Shown: positions 8,918 to 18,093, counted from the first letter of the stretch. The stretch: DNA of 64,000 nucleotides from DATCJU01 sp036562635 (GCA_036562635.1 DATCJU010000077.1:4145-68144); one strand, 5' to 3'. Notes: generated from the sequence alone by a model not told the origin. Program-made: numbers and translations.

Positions 8918-10870
8918 ATGGGTGGAAGGGTGGGGAGATCTCATCGTTCCTGGCTGGTCTGGTGGCTCGTCGCGGTCCTGGGAGGTGCGGCGGTGCTCAC
9001 CGCGGTCGGGGTTGCCCTGGGATCGGCGACGGTCGCGGCCGTCGCCGCACTGGGTGCCCTGTTCGGCCTGCACGCGGGAGTGACCGGACCGCTGGCCGCC
9101 GACCTGCGGCTGATGACCTGGTGCGGTCCGCTGCTGGCCACGGTCCTGGCGGTGGGGCCGCTCGTGGGCCGTGTCCCGGTGCTGGAGATCCCGGTGGTGG
9201 TGGCCGCGGTGTTCGCCACGGCACTGCTCCCGGTGCTGGACTGGCGCCGTGCACTGGCCGGACGCTCCCTGCTCACGGCCACGGTCCTGGTGGTCTCCTC
9301 CGGCGTGGGCGAGGGCGCCGAGTTCAACCGGCTGGTCGTGGCCGCCGTGGCCGGTGTGCTCTTCGCCGTGGTGTTGCGTACCGTGGTCGCCCGCTCCGAC
9401 CCCTCGGCGTCCACCCGTGGCTCGGTGGCCGCCACACTCACCCGGCACGAACCGTGGGTGCTCACCGAGGCCGAGGAGGTGTGGCGGGCCGACGGCTCCC
9501 CGACCTGGCTCGGTGAGGTGTTGGCCGCGGCCGCCCTGATCCGGAGCGCCCGTACCCGGCTGGTCGAGCTGATCGACCGGATGCCCGAGGTGGCCGCCGC
9601 GCGGGTCCGGGTGGTGCTGCGCGAGGCGGACCGGGTGGCCGGGCAGCTCGCCGCGGCGGTGCGCACGCCCGCCTCCGCACCGGCACCCTCCCTGGACCGC
9701 TACACCGAGCAACTGGACCTGTTGCGCGCCACCCAGACCCCCACCGAGGTGCTGGACCTGTTCGACGCGCTCGGGGCCGGGCTGCACCGGGCACGGAACG
9801 CGGTGCAGGACGGACAGCGTGCCCTCTCCGGGAACACCGGCGTCCGGAGCGGAGCCGCCACGTCGAACGGCGTGCCCCCGCTCGGGCGGACCCCACTCGC
9901 CGAGGACCTGCGGGCCCAGCTCTCCCCCCGCTCGGGGCTGCTGCGCCACGCGGTACGCGCGGCGGTCGCCGCACTGGTGGCCGCGACCACGGTGGCGATC
10001 TGGAGCGCGTTCTTCGACCTGAGCTACGCCGCGGTGCTGGTACCGGCGCTGTTCGCGGTCCTGCAGCCGGCGGTGCAGGGCACGTCCTCCCAGGCGGTGC
10101 AACGCACCGGTCTGGTGGTGCTCGTCGCCGGTGTCGCGGCACTGCTCGCCACGCTCGTGCCCGCCGTGGTGCTGGTCCCGCTGGTCCTGACCGGGTTCGT
10201 GGTGGCCTTCCCCCTGGAACAGCGGCACTTCCCGCTGTTCACCACGGCCCTGGTGGGCCTGGTGGTGGTCCTGCGGGAGGTCGGGCACGACGCCCCGCCG
10301 GTCCCGGTGGCACTGGGGTACGTCACCGCCAGCGCGATCGGCGCCAGCATCGCGTTGGCCATCGCCTACCTGCTGGTCCCCACACCGAGCACCGACCTGG
10401 CACAGCGGGTGCGGTCCACCGCCGACTCGGTGCGCGGCCTGGCCGCCACCCTGGCCGCCCCCTCCGCGGACGTCACCGCCGGGATCCGCTCGGCCTACGC
10501 GGCCGCCACCCGCCACACCCAGGACCTGTTGGAAGGGCTGGAGCGCAGCGACGAGCCGGAGGAGCTGCTGGCCACGGCCCGGGAGGCCGCCACCTCCCTG
10601 GACCTGCTGCGCCAGGAACTGGGTCGGGCGGCGCTGGGCGCGGGCGTGGCCACGAACGGCACCCTGCCGGCGGCCGTGGTGACCGCGGCCCGCACCGCCC
10701 ACGCCGCGCTCGGCCCGGCACCGCACGCCCAGCGGCAGTTCGACACACTGGCCGCCCAGCTCACCGCCCTGCGGGACACCCCGTGGCCGGCGGCGCTGAG
10801 CGCCGCCGCCATCACCGGACACGCGATCACCGCACGCCAGGCCCTGTCCCGGGTGGACCAGATGAGCTGA
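8918..10870 (+). CDS. FUSC-family membrane protein (aromatic acid exporter-like)
   Basis: A 650-residue integral membrane protein. It has an N-terminal cluster of about five or six hydrophobic segments (residues 12-160), a charged cytosolic middle region with helical character (about 165-320), a second cluster of membrane segments (about 345-490), and a soluble helical tail. This two-times-membrane-bundle layout fits the FUSC/aromatic acid exporter group. The second bundle starts LLRHAVRAAVAALVAATTVA, as is typical. Substrate is unknown. It sits between thiCD and the opposing thiOSG operon, but nothing in it ties it to thiamine. Start ATG has only a weak AGG ribosome site 5 bases upstream. 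Confidence 0.75.
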   Translation: MGGRVGRSHRSWLVWWLVAVLGGAAVLTAVGVALGSATVAAVAALGALFGLHAGVTGPLAADLRLMTWCGPLLATVLAVGPLVGRVPVLEIPVVVAAVFATALLPVLDWRRALAGRSLLTATVLVVSSGVGEGAEFNRLVVAAVAGVLFAVVLRTVVARSDPSASTRGSVAATLTRHEPWVLTEAEEVWRADGSPTWLGEVLAAAALIRSARTRLVELIDRMPEVAAARVRVVLREADRVAGQLAAAVRTPASAPAPSLDRYTEQLDLLRATQTPTEVLDLFDALGAGLHRARNAVQDGQRALSGNTGVRSGAATSNGVPPLGRTPLAEDLRAQLSPRSGLLRHAVRAAVAALVAATTVAIWSAFFDLSYAAVLVPALFAVLQPAVQGTSSQAVQRTGLVVLVAGVAALLATLVPAVVLVPLVLTGFVVAFPLEQRHFPLFTTALVGLVVVLREVGHDAPPVPVALGYVTASAIGASIALAIAYLLVPTPSTDLAQRVRSTADSVRGLAATLAAPSADVTAGIRSAYAAATRHTQDLLEGLERSDEPEELLATAREAATSLDLLRQELGRAALGAGVATNGTLPAAVVTAARTAHAALGPAPHAQRQFDTLAAQLTALRDTPWPAALSAAAITGHAITARQALSRVDQMS

Positions 10871-10906
10871 CCGACCCGGGCCCGGACACCGGAGGGCGCA
10901 GGACGT

Positions 10907-11671
10907 TCAACTCCCGAAACCGGGACTGGACGCCTGCGCCCAGAAACGTCGGGGGATGCGCCCGGCGAGCCGGGCCAGCCGGCCGGCCTCCACCGCCGCA
11001 CGCATCGCGGCAGCCATCCGTTCCGGGTGCTGGGCCCGGGTGACCGCGGTCGCCAGCAGTACCGCGTCGCAGCCCAGCTCCATGGCCAGGGCGGCGTCCG
11101 AGGCGGTGCCGATCCCGGCGTCCAGCACCACCGGCACCGACGCCTGGGCCACGATCATCTCGATGTTGTGCGGGTTGCGGATGCCCAACCCGGTGCCGAT
11201 GGGGGCACCCAACGGCATCACCGCCGCACACCCCACGTCCTGCAGCCGCCGGGCCAGCACCGGGTCGTCGTTGGTGTAGGGCAACACCACGAAACCGTCG
11301 GCGACGAGCTGCTCGGCCGCGTCCAGCAGTTCCACCGGCTCGGGCAGCAGGGTGCGCTCGTCGGCGACCACCTCCAGCTTCACCCAGTGTGTGCCCAGAG
11401 CCTCCCGGGCCAACCGCGCGGTCAGCACCGCCTCGGCGGCCGTGCGGCATCCCGCCGTGTTCGGCAACGGCTCGACACCCAACCGGCGCAGCAGGTCCAG
11501 CACCCCGGTGCCGTTCTCCGCGTCCATCCGCCGCATGGCGACCGTGGTCAGCTCGGTGCCGGAGGCGAGCAGCGCCCGCTCCAGCACCGCCAGGTTCGCC
11601 GCTCCCCCGGTTCCCATGATCAGGCGGGACCGGAACTCCCGACCCGCGATGACCAGCACGTCGTCGCCCAT
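10907..11671 (-). CDS. thiG: Thiazole synthase ThiG
   Basis: TIM-barrel enzyme that forms thiazole phosphate from deoxyxylulose-5-phosphate, dehydroglycine and ThiS thiocarboxylate. The lysine that makes the Schiff base lies in THWVKLEV. Other family stretches are MGTGG near the N-terminus, LPNTAGCRTAAEAV, and VVLDAGIGTASDAALAMELG. Start ATG at 11671 lies 1 base after the thiS stop, giving 254 residues, normal for ThiG. A longer frame upstream would only overlap thiS. Last gene of the thiOSG operon. Confidence 0.97.
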   Translation of the reverse strand: MGDDVLVIAGREFRSRLIMGTGGAANLAVLERALLASGTELTTVAMRRMDAENGTGVLDLLRRLGVEPLPNTAGCRTAAEAVLTARLAREALGTHWVKLEVVADERTLLPEPVELLDAAEQLVADGFVVLPYTNDDPVLARRLQDVGCAAVMPLGAPIGTGLGIRNPHNIEMIVAQASVPVVLDAGIGTASDAALAMELGCDAVLLATAVTRAQHPERMAAAMRAAVEAGRLARLAGRIPRRFWAQASSPGFGS

Positions 11672-11672
11672 G

Positions 11673-11873
11673 TCACCCGCCCTGCACCGCGGTGAGCACC
11701 TCGACCACCGCACCGTCCCGCAACGGTGTGGTGGTCCACGCGGAGCGCATCACCACGTCGCCGTCCAGGGCCACCGCGACCCCGCTGTCCGGGGCTCCTA
11801 GCGCGGTCAGCACGTCCGCCACGGTGGCGCCCTCCCCGAAGTCGGTCTCCTTGCCGTTGACCACGACCCTCAT
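11673..11873 (-). CDS. thiS: Sulfur carrier protein ThiS
   Basis: A 66-residue ubiquitin-like sulfur carrier ending in the required Gly-Gly (TAVQGG), which is adenylated and thiocarboxylated before delivering sulfur to ThiG. It begins MRVVVNGKE with the typical beta-grasp start. The start codon overlaps the thiO stop as ATGA, and the stop is followed after 1 base by thiG. No thiF for ThiS activation lies in the window. Confidence 0.95.
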   Translation of the reverse strand: MRVVVNGKETDFGEGATVADVLTALGAPDSGVAVALDGDVVMRSAWTTTPLRDGAVVEVLTAVQGG

Positions 11874-13033
11874 CCGTTTTCCTCCCCTGCGACACCGGTG
11901 CTCGCCGCCACGCCACCCGCCCGCAGCCGGGCGGGGTCGGCGGCCCGGGCGGGCGCCGGTGGCTCGGTTCCGCGCACCAGGGCCAGCACGGTGTCCGCGG
12001 TGACCGGGGCGAGCAGCAGTCCGTTGCGGTGATGACCGGTGGCGACGAGCACTCCCGGCTCCAGCCAGCCCAACAGGGGCAGGTTGTCCGGGCTGCCGGC
12101 CCGGAACCCCACCCCACACTCCACGAGCGCGTACTCGGCGATCCCGGGCAGGACCCGCTCCGCGTCGCGCAGCAGGTCCCGCACCCCGCCGACGGTGACG
12201 TCGGCGTCGAACCCGGCCTCGTACTGGGTGGCGCCCACCACCAGTCCACCCGCGTCCCGCGGCACCAGGTACACCGGGCGGCCCTCCACCAGCGCCCGCA
12301 CCGTGCGCAGCGGTGGCGGCAGGGTGGTGCGCCGTGCCCGCAGCCGCAGGATCTCGCCCTTGACCGGCCGCACCGCCCCGCGCAGCGCGGGATGCAGCTC
12401 CCCGCTCCAGGCGCCGGCGGCGATCACCACGACGTCACAGGGCACGGTCCGGCCGTCGGACAGGTGCACCGTGCCGGGCGCGAGCCGGGTCACCCGGTCC
12501 GTCACGAAGCGCACGCGGGCGTGTGCCCCGGCCCGGCGCAGGGCCGCCAGGAGCCTGCGGTTGTCCACCGCCAGGTCCCCCGGCACCGACAGGCCGCCCA
12601 GCACCTCGGGTCCCAGACCGGGTTCGATGCGGCGGAGCCGACGTCCGGTGAGCCGTTCCACCTGCCGCCCACGTTCCGCCAGGTAGGCGGCGAGTGCGTC
12701 GAGCTGTTCGACGTCGGCCCGGTTCGTCCCGACCACGAGGGTGCCGTCCGGACGCAGTCCCGGATCCGTCCCGGACGCCTCGGTGAGCTCCTCGGCGAAC
12801 TCCGGCCAGGCCGCCAACGAGACCGAACCGAGCTCCAGCAGCTCCTCCTCGCCCGGCCAGGCCTCGGCGATCGGGGCCAGCATCCCGCCCGCCACCCGGG
12901 AACCACCGGTGTCCGCCGCCTGGTCCACCACGACGACGTCGTATCCGGCACCGGACAGGCGCCATGCCACGGACAGGCCGACGACACCGCCGCCGACCAC
13001 GACGACCCGACTGTTCCCGGACACCGTTCTCAT
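11870..13033 (-). CDS. thiO: Glycine oxidase ThiO
   Basis: FAD-dependent oxidase that makes dehydroglycine from glycine for thiazole synthesis. The N-terminal Rossmann motif is VVVGGGVVGLSVAWRL, followed by the DAO-family fold to a C-terminal VATGHHRNGLLLAPVT flavin-contact motif. Length 387 residues. I start it at the ATG 13033 rather than the adjoining GTG 13036, because GGGAG upstream is then 4 bases away instead of 1. Leads thiS and thiG in one operon controlled by a TPP riboswitch. Confidence 0.95.
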   Translation of the reverse strand: MRTVSGNSRVVVVGGGVVGLSVAWRLSGAGYDVVVVDQAADTGGSRVAGGMLAPIAEAWPGEEELLELGSVSLAAWPEFAEELTEASGTDPGLRPDGTLVVGTNRADVEQLDALAAYLAERGRQVERLTGRRLRRIEPGLGPEVLGGLSVPGDLAVDNRRLLAALRRAGAHARVRFVTDRVTRLAPGTVHLSDGRTVPCDVVVIAAGAWSGELHPALRGAVRPVKGEILRLRARRTTLPPPLRTVRALVEGRPVYLVPRDAGGLVVGATQYEAGFDADVTVGGVRDLLRDAERVLPGIAEYALVECGVGFRAGSPDNLPLLGWLEPGVLVATGHHRNGLLLAPVTADTVLALVRGTEPPAPARAADPARLRAGGVAASTGVAGEENG

Positions 13034-13040
13034 CACGCTC

Positions 13041-13122
13041 CCTGCGCCGGCATGACCCGGATCAGGTTCGACGGTCGGGGTCGGCAGACCCCCTCTCAGC
13101 CCGGTACCTCCGGACTCCCGTG
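13041..13122 (-). promoter_or_regulatory. TPP riboswitch (THI element) of thiOSG
   Basis: Read on the minus strand it contains ACCGGGCTGAGAGGG, then GAACCTGATCCGGGTCATGC and GGCGCAGGGAG, the full set of thi-box signatures. The final GGGAG is also the ribosome site of thiO, so control is most likely translational. Independent copy of the element upstream of thiC. Confidence 0.95.
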
Positions 13123-13167
13123 CGGACCGTGGTCCACGGTAACCGGCGCGGGACGTAGGGTCGAGCC

Positions 13168-13848
13168 GTGCCCGGACTGAGTGGTGAACAGATCAGGGAG
13201 CGTCTGGCCTCGGCACGGCTGTACCTGTGCACGGACGCCCGGCGTGACCGGGGTGACCTGGCCGAGTTCGTCGACGCCGCCCTGGCCGGCGGGGTGGACG
13301 TGGTACAGCTGCGGGACAAGGGGCCCGACGGCCCGTTGGAGGCCAGGCAGGAGTTGGCGGCGCTGGAGGTGCTGGCCGAGGCGTGCGCCCGGCACGGGGC
13401 GCTGCTGGCGGTGAACGACCGGGCCGACGTGGCGCTGGCCGCGGGTGCTGACGTGCTCCACCTGGGACAGGACGACCTGCCGGTGTCCTGGGCGCGGCGC
13501 GTGGTGGGCGACGAGGTGGTGATCGGGCGTTCGACGCACGATCCCGAGCAGGCCGACGCGGCGGCGGTGGAACCCGGGGTGGACTACTTCTGCACCGGAC
13601 CGTGCTGGCCGACCCCGACCAAGCCGGGTCGACCGGCGCCGGGGCTGGGTCTGGTGCGGCACGCCGCCGAGCGGGCCCGCTCCCTCGGGCACGGCCGGCC
13701 GTGGTTCGCCATCGGCGGTATCGACCTGACGCGGCTGGACGAGGTGCTGGCCGCCGGGGCGGAACGTGTGGTGGTGGTGCGGGCGATCACCGAGGCCGAC
13801 GACCCGCGGGCGGCGGCGGAGGCGTTCGCCCGGCGGCTGCGCGGCTGA
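13168..13848 (+). CDS. thiE: Thiamine-phosphate synthase ThiE
   Basis: Joins HMP diphosphate and thiazole phosphate to make thiamine phosphate. A 226-residue TIM barrel with YLCTD, VQLRDKG, VNDRADVALAAGADVLHLGQ and GRSTHDPEQ, all family hallmarks of the phosphate and Mg sites. The phosphate-binding FAIGGID comes at about residue 180. GTG start with AGGG 7 bases upstream. It is divergent from thiOSG, and I see no TPP aptamer on its own strand. Its stop codon lies inside a terminator hairpin. Confidence 0.97.
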   Translation: MPGLSGEQIRERLASARLYLCTDARRDRGDLAEFVDAALAGGVDVVQLRDKGPDGPLEARQELAALEVLAEACARHGALLAVNDRADVALAAGADVLHLGQDDLPVSWARRVVGDEVVIGRSTHDPEQADAAAVEPGVDYFCTGPCWPTPTKPGRPAPGLGLVRHAAERARSLGHGRPWFAIGGIDLTRLDEVLAAGAERVVVVRAITEADDPRAAAEAFARRLRG

Positions 13849-13860
13849 TCCGCGCAGCCG
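13834..13860 (+). terminator. thiE terminator overlapping the stop codon
   Basis: Perfect 11-base arms CGGCTGCGCGG/CCGCGCAGCCG with a 5-base loop that contains the thiE stop codon. Confidence 0.85.
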
Positions 13861-13872
13861 CCCGGACATGCG

Positions 13873-13908
13873 CGGGTGCGCGGCCGGCAGGGGACGACCG
13901 CGCACCCG
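13873..13908. terminator. Second hairpin between thiE and the protease gene
   Basis: Perfect 11-base arms CGGGTGCGCGG/CCGCGCACCCG, 14-base loop. It lies between converging genes and can serve the protease gene on the minus strand. Confidence 0.75.
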
Positions 13909-13943
13909 AGGGGCATCACTGCCCGGTGATGATCGGTCTCCGA

Positions 13944-15068
13944 TCAGCCACGGACCAGGGTCAGGCCGTAGGCGTTGAGGATCTCGTTGACCGGCTGGAA
14001 GTAGGTCGTGCCGCCGTAGGTGCAGTTGCCGGAGCCACCGGAGGTCACGCCCTGGGCCTGCGAGCCGCTGATGTAGGAGCCACCGGAGTCACCCGGCTCG
14101 GCGCACACGGTGGTGCGGGTCAGGCCGCTGACCGCACCCTGCGAGTAGTACACGGTCTGGTTCTTGGCCTGGATGGTGCCGCAGTGCCAGCCCGTGGTGG
14201 AGCCGGAACGGCAGACGGAGGCACCGACCGCGGCCTCGGTGGAGCCGCGCACCACGACGTTGCTGCCGTTGTAGCGGTTCACCCACGGACGCGGGGTCCA
14301 GTTCGAGTTGGTGCGGACGTAGGCGTAGTCGTTGCCCGGGAACGACGAGCCGGCGAAGGTGCCCTGAGCGACACCGTTGTAGCCGCTGACTCTGGTGCCC
14401 GTGGTGCCGCAGTGGCCCGCGGTCACGTAGCCCGTGGTCACGGCGAAGCCCAGGGAGCAGCGGCCGCCACCCATGTAGATGGCGTCACCGCCACGCAGGT
14501 CGTAGAAGGTCTGCGGGTTCTCGTCGGACTCGACCACGCGCACCGCGTTCACGTCCTTGCCGGCGGCCGCGGCGAGGGCCTTGCCGGCCTCGGTGGCGCC
14601 CGGACGGACGGTGATCACGATGCTGTTGGTGGTCACGTCCACGTAGGAACCGGTGACGCCGGCCGGGACGCTGGTCACGCTGTCGAGCTTGGACTTGATC
14701 GAGTCGAGCTGGGCCTCGCTCCGGCTGACCAGCTTCGGCTCGGCGCCCGCCTTGCGGACCTTGTCAGCCACCGACAGGTCGGTGATACCCACGACGAGCT
14801 TGCCCTTGGCGGCGTCGAAGTGAGCGCCACCGAAAGCCGCGCCGAGCGTGCCGCGCAGGGACTTCTCGGCCTCGTTGGCGACCTTCTCCTGAGCCAACCG
14901 GGCGGTGGCCTGCTCGGCGGTCAGGCCCAGGTCACGCTGCATCGCGGCGAACATCTCCGGCGACGCGACATCGGGAGCCGCGCCGGCGGTCGCAGGCGAG
15001 AAGCTGGCCGCCGCGCCGGCTGCCAGCAGCGCTGCGCCGAGCATCCGAGCCGCCTTCTTCGGCTTCAT
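13944..15068 (-). CDS. Secreted streptogrisin-like serine protease (S1, alpha-lytic type)
   Basis: A 374-residue pre-pro-protease. It has a signal peptide (1-30, cut near AGA-AP), an alpha-lytic-protease prodomain (about 35-180) needed for folding, and a mature chymotrypsin-like domain beginning near YDLRGGDAIYMGGG. The triad is His about 219 (TAGHCG), Asp about 246 (GNDYAYVR) and Ser about 328 (PGDSGGS). Six cysteines (GRCSLGF/GHCG, SVCRSG/WHCG, TVCAEP/GNCTYG) fit the three disulfides of streptogrisins. Likely an extracellular scavenging protease. ATG start follows GGGAG. No carbohydrate-binding domain is attached. Confidence 0.95.
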   Translation of the reverse strand: MKPKKAARMLGAALLAAGAAASFSPATAGAAPDVASPEMFAAMQRDLGLTAEQATARLAQEKVANEAEKSLRGTLGAAFGGAHFDAAKGKLVVGITDLSVADKVRKAGAEPKLVSRSEAQLDSIKSKLDSVTSVPAGVTGSYVDVTTNSIVITVRPGATEAGKALAAAAGKDVNAVRVVESDENPQTFYDLRGGDAIYMGGGRCSLGFAVTTGYVTAGHCGTTGTRVSGYNGVAQGTFAGSSFPGNDYAYVRTNSNWTPRPWVNRYNGSNVVVRGSTEAAVGASVCRSGSTTGWHCGTIQAKNQTVYYSQGAVSGLTRTTVCAEPGDSGGSYISGSQAQGVTSGGSGNCTYGGTTYFQPVNEILNAYGLTLVRG

Positions 15069-15643
15069 GAGTTCACTCCCTCGCGTTGTGGTGCAGGGTT
15101 CCGCGAACGTGCAGGGCGTCCGCGGCTGCGAAACGCCTCCCGGGGAGCCACCGGAGGGGAAGCCGGGCTCGATCCGCCGCCGGAACCGTGTCCGGTGGGC
15201 GGGGTCGTCGCTCCGGTTCCTTCCGACCGCCTCCCTCGGGAACCGTTTCTCCGCGGGGGACGTTATGGAGCCGTGACTGTGACGGAAATCCGCCAATTGG
15301 GGCAATGGGTGTCACACATCACGAAATCCAGCCCCACAAGGAGTAACGGAAGCCAGGTGTTATGGCGATAGGTAATACCCTTTGGGCTGAACGCCGATTT
15401 TCTTCTGCCTCGGCCGGGGCAGTGTGCACATCCGAACGGGCCCCTTCGTTCGTATTAACCCGAACGGCGCACCCCGTGATCAAGTACACAGAAATCCGTC
15501 ACGTCCCGAATACCGGGACATGACGCTGCGTCATTCGACCTCGGGAAGCGCCGACGACCCCGCCGGTGCGCCGATGGAGACGTGAGACCCGTTCCCTGGT
15601 GAGGACGTGGTGGATACCGGGGGAGGTTGCCCGGGAATCGCGG
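15069..15643. other. Upstream region of the protease gene, comparatively AT-rich
   Basis: No gene found. The part from about 15285 to 15510 is visibly richer in A and T than the surrounding DNA and probably holds the protease promoter. It contains GGTAATACC (15371-15379), two CGAACGG repeats near 15434 and 15460, and a nested palindrome near 15498-15533. Confidence 0.5.
15498..15533. repeat. Nested inverted repeats
   Basis: Arms GTCACGTCCCG and CGGGACATGAC (one mismatch, 5-base gap), whose right arm overlaps a second palindrome TGACG-CTG-CGTCA. It could be a terminator for the membrane-protein gene on the minus strand or an operator for the protease. Confidence 0.5.
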
Positions 15644-16831
15644 TCAGCCGGTCGAACCGTCCTCGGGCACCGATCCGCCACCACCCGGCCCCGTGGTGCG
15701 GGCCGGGCCGGAGTCGGCGTCCGGAGACGGCACGACGGGCGTGGCCGGAGCGAGGCGACCCGTGGTGGGCCCGGGTTCCGGGGCCGTGGTGCCCTCCGCG
15801 GTGCGGCCCGCACCCGAGGTTTCCGGGGCCCGGGTGCCCGACGTCTCCGGCTCCGTTCCCGTGGTCGGCGCGCTCGGCGCGGAGGTCCGGCCGGTGTTCG
15901 AGGGCTGCGGCACCCCGGACCGCTCCTCACCGCCAGGGTCCTGCGACCCGTTCCCTCCGAACAGGTGGCCGACGGAGCTGCCTCCGGAACCGCCCGCCAG
16001 GGGTGCGCCCCGGATCAGCTCGACGCCGGTGACCAGGAGCATGCCCACCACGAACACCACCACGCTCGCCCCCAGCAGCACCGGCCACCGTGTGCGCAGC
16101 GCACCTCTCCCGGTCGAAGTGGGCTTCCCGCGCGGCGCGACGGAACCGAGGGGACCGAGCAGGACGGTGGCCTCGGGGTCGTCGTTCACGCCGTCACGGG
16201 CGTCCGGCTTCCGCTCCGGGGCCTCGTCCGACTCCGAACCACCCCGACCACCGATCACCCGGGCCCGCAGTCGTTCCTGGGTGCGTTCCAGGGAACGCCG
16301 GTAGACGGCACTGCCCACGGTGGTCACCACACTGGCCACGGCAGCGCCGACGACGGTTCCGGCCACGCCCAGCGTGGAACCGAGCGCCGCGGCGGTGACC
16401 GCGGCGAGCGCCCCCGCGGCCACCTGGGTCACGCTGACACCCAGTTCGTCCGTGGACTTCTCCTCGGCGTCCTCACCCGGGGCTGCCGCAGGCCCCGTGT
16501 CCCCCGCGTCCTCCGGTTCCGCTCCCGAGGTGTCCGCGCCCGACAGGACCAGCGTCTCGGGATCACCCGCCGGTGTCCCGTCCGGTCGGCGACCGGGATC
16601 CCCCTCCGGAGTGGGAGCCGCCCACGACGGGACCGCCGGATTCCCCGGCCGGCGATCCGGCTGCCGCCCGGCCGACCCCGGTTGCCCCGGTCGGACGGGG
16701 TCCCCCAGCACCCCCCGGTATCGAACGGGTCCTTCCTTCGGGCCGTGCGTCCGATCCCGTTGCCGAGGCCGCTCCGTGTTCCACTCCGGCCCGAGCGATC
16801 CCGACGACTGCCGCCCCTGCTCCTCCGCCAT
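15644..16831 (-). CDS. Hypothetical Pro/Thr-rich membrane protein
   Basis: A 395-residue protein I do not recognise. A hydrophilic, charged, Pro-rich N-terminal half is followed by a small-residue hydrophobic stretch (about 130-170, Ala/Val/Gly-rich), a charged cytosolic segment, one clear membrane helix (about 263-287, VVVFVVGMLLVTGVEL), and an extracellular Pro/Thr/Gly-rich tail of about 100 residues. The layout suggests one or two membrane passes and an extended wall-spanning tail. ATG start at 16831 with GGGAG upstream. No enzymatic motif is visible, and neighbours give no firm hint of function. Confidence 0.65.
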   Translation of the reverse strand: MAEEQGRQSSGSLGPEWNTERPRQRDRTHGPKEGPVRYRGVLGDPVRPGQPGSAGRQPDRRPGNPAVPSWAAPTPEGDPGRRPDGTPAGDPETLVLSGADTSGAEPEDAGDTGPAAAPGEDAEEKSTDELGVSVTQVAAGALAAVTAAALGSTLGVAGTVVGAAVASVVTTVGSAVYRRSLERTQERLRARVIGGRGGSESDEAPERKPDARDGVNDDPEATVLLGPLGSVAPRGKPTSTGRGALRTRWPVLLGASVVVFVVGMLLVTGVELIRGAPLAGGSGGSSVGHLFGGNGSQDPGGEERSGVPQPSNTGRTSAPSAPTTGTEPETSGTRAPETSGAGRTAEGTTAPEPGPTTGRLAPATPVVPSPDADSGPARTTGPGGGGSVPEDGSTG

Positions 16832-17051
16832 GACTCCCGTTTGATCACGAAAACGAAAAGATTGTGTAACGGACAATGTCGAGGGTCTCTCAGTCCCCTC
16901 GCCCGCACACGGTGACGTGACCAACCACACAGCCGGACGGGAGTACCGGGGCCGACGAGCAGCGGAGGAACGGTCACGCCACGTCCCGCGTCGCATCGAC
17001 ACCGCGACCGCCATGGCGCCGGGTCGAACCCGACCCGGCACGGGGAACACC

Positions 17052-17825
17052 TCAGGAGGAGCCCGGGGACGGCGGGTTCAGCGTGGCCACGAACTTGTAG
17101 CGGTCACCCCGGTAGATCGAGCGCACCCACTCGACCGGCCGCCCGTCCCGGTCGAAGGAGTGCCGGGACAGCAGCAACATCGGCAGCCCGACGTCGGCAC
17201 CGAGCAACTCGGCCTCCTCCGGGCTGGCCAGCGCGGTCTCGATGGTTTCCTCGGCGTGTCCGAACTCGACCCCGAAACGCTCCCGCAACACCTGGTACAG
17301 CGATCCGCCCGGTTCGATGTACCGACGCAACCCGCGGAACCGCCCCAGGGCCAGATGGGTGGTCTCGATCGCCATCGGCTCGGAGTCGGCCAGCCGCAAC
17401 CGGCGCAACCGCAGCACCTTCGCGCCGGGGCGGATGTCCAGCAGACGGGCAAGCTCGGCGTCGGCCGGCTGCTCGTCCAGTTCGAGCAACCGGGAGGCCG
17501 GCTGCCGCCCCTGCGCCCGCATGTCCTCGGTGTAGGAGCTGAGCTGGAGCCGCCAGGCGACCTTGGGCTCGGCGGCGAAGGTGCCCTTGCCCTGCACCCG
17601 GTGCAGCCGCCCCTCCACGGTGAGCTCGGCCAACGCCTGACGCACCGTGGTGCGCGAGACGTCGAACTGGGTGGCCAGGGCCCGTTCGGTGGGGATGGGC
17701 GAACCCGGCGGTAGCGTGCGGAGCAGGTCGAGCAGGTGCTGCTTGAGCACCCAGTACTTGGGTTCCCGCGCAGCCCGAGCCCGGGGGGCAGGGTTGTCCC
17801 CGGCGCCCGACGCGGTGTCCACCAT
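17052..17825 (-). CDS. dasR: GntR/HutC-family regulator, DasR-type
   Basis: A 257-residue repressor with a winged-helix domain (about 25-92, containing PTERALATQFDVSRTTVRQA) and a UTRA ligand domain (about 105-250). It is divergent from the dasABC operon, and a close match to the DasR operator lies between them, so I call it DasR. In streptomycetes DasR controls chitin and GlcNAc use and antibiotic genes, and releases DNA on binding glucosamine-6-P. Length matches (DasR is about 254). ATG start preceded by GAGGAGG. The regulator-operator pair also implies autoregulation. Confidence 0.85.
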   Translation of the reverse strand: MVDTASGAGDNPAPRARAAREPKYWVLKQHLLDLLRTLPPGSPIPTERALATQFDVSRTTVRQALAELTVEGRLHRVQGKGTFAAEPKVAWRLQLSSYTEDMRAQGRQPASRLLELDEQPADAELARLLDIRPGAKVLRLRRLRLADSEPMAIETTHLALGRFRGLRRYIEPGGSLYQVLRERFGVEFGHAEETIETALASPEEAELLGADVGLPMLLLSRHSFDRDGRPVEWVRSIYRGDRYKFVATLNPPSPGSS

Positions 17826-18009
17826 GGCGTCCTCCTCGCGCTTGTGCACCGCGGCTCCTCACAACGTGCCGAGGGCGCCGGCAGGGCCCCCTACTGGCCG
17901 TTCACCCTCCCAGGGTGCCAGTCGGCGACCGAGCCCCGACCCCGACGTCTTTGCAACGTCTTCACAACGGCCTTGACGCCGTGCCGCCGTGCGCACAACC
18001 CTACTGGAC

Positions 18010-18025
18010 ATTGGTCTAAACCACT
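18010..18025. promoter_or_regulatory. DasR operator (dre site)
   Basis: ATTGGTCTAAACCACT matches the published dre consensus ACTGGTCTAGACCACT at 14 of 16 positions, with intact TGGT and ACCA half-sites. It lies between dasR and dasA, able to control both directions. Confidence 0.88.
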
Positions 18026-18093
18026 CCACGCTCCGGTACCCGACCGCGGGAGCCCCCGAGGACGGGACCACAGCGGAGGAAAGGCGGCACACA

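Noticed and set aside
8918..10870. FUSC-type protein as a thiamine transporter because of its place in the thi genes
   Set aside because: Its sequence fits the FUSC group rather than known thiamine transporters, and it has no TPP riboswitch of its own.
15285..15510. AT-rich patch as a remnant of a mobile element
   Set aside because: No transposase fragment, terminal repeats or target duplication; it fits a promoter region.
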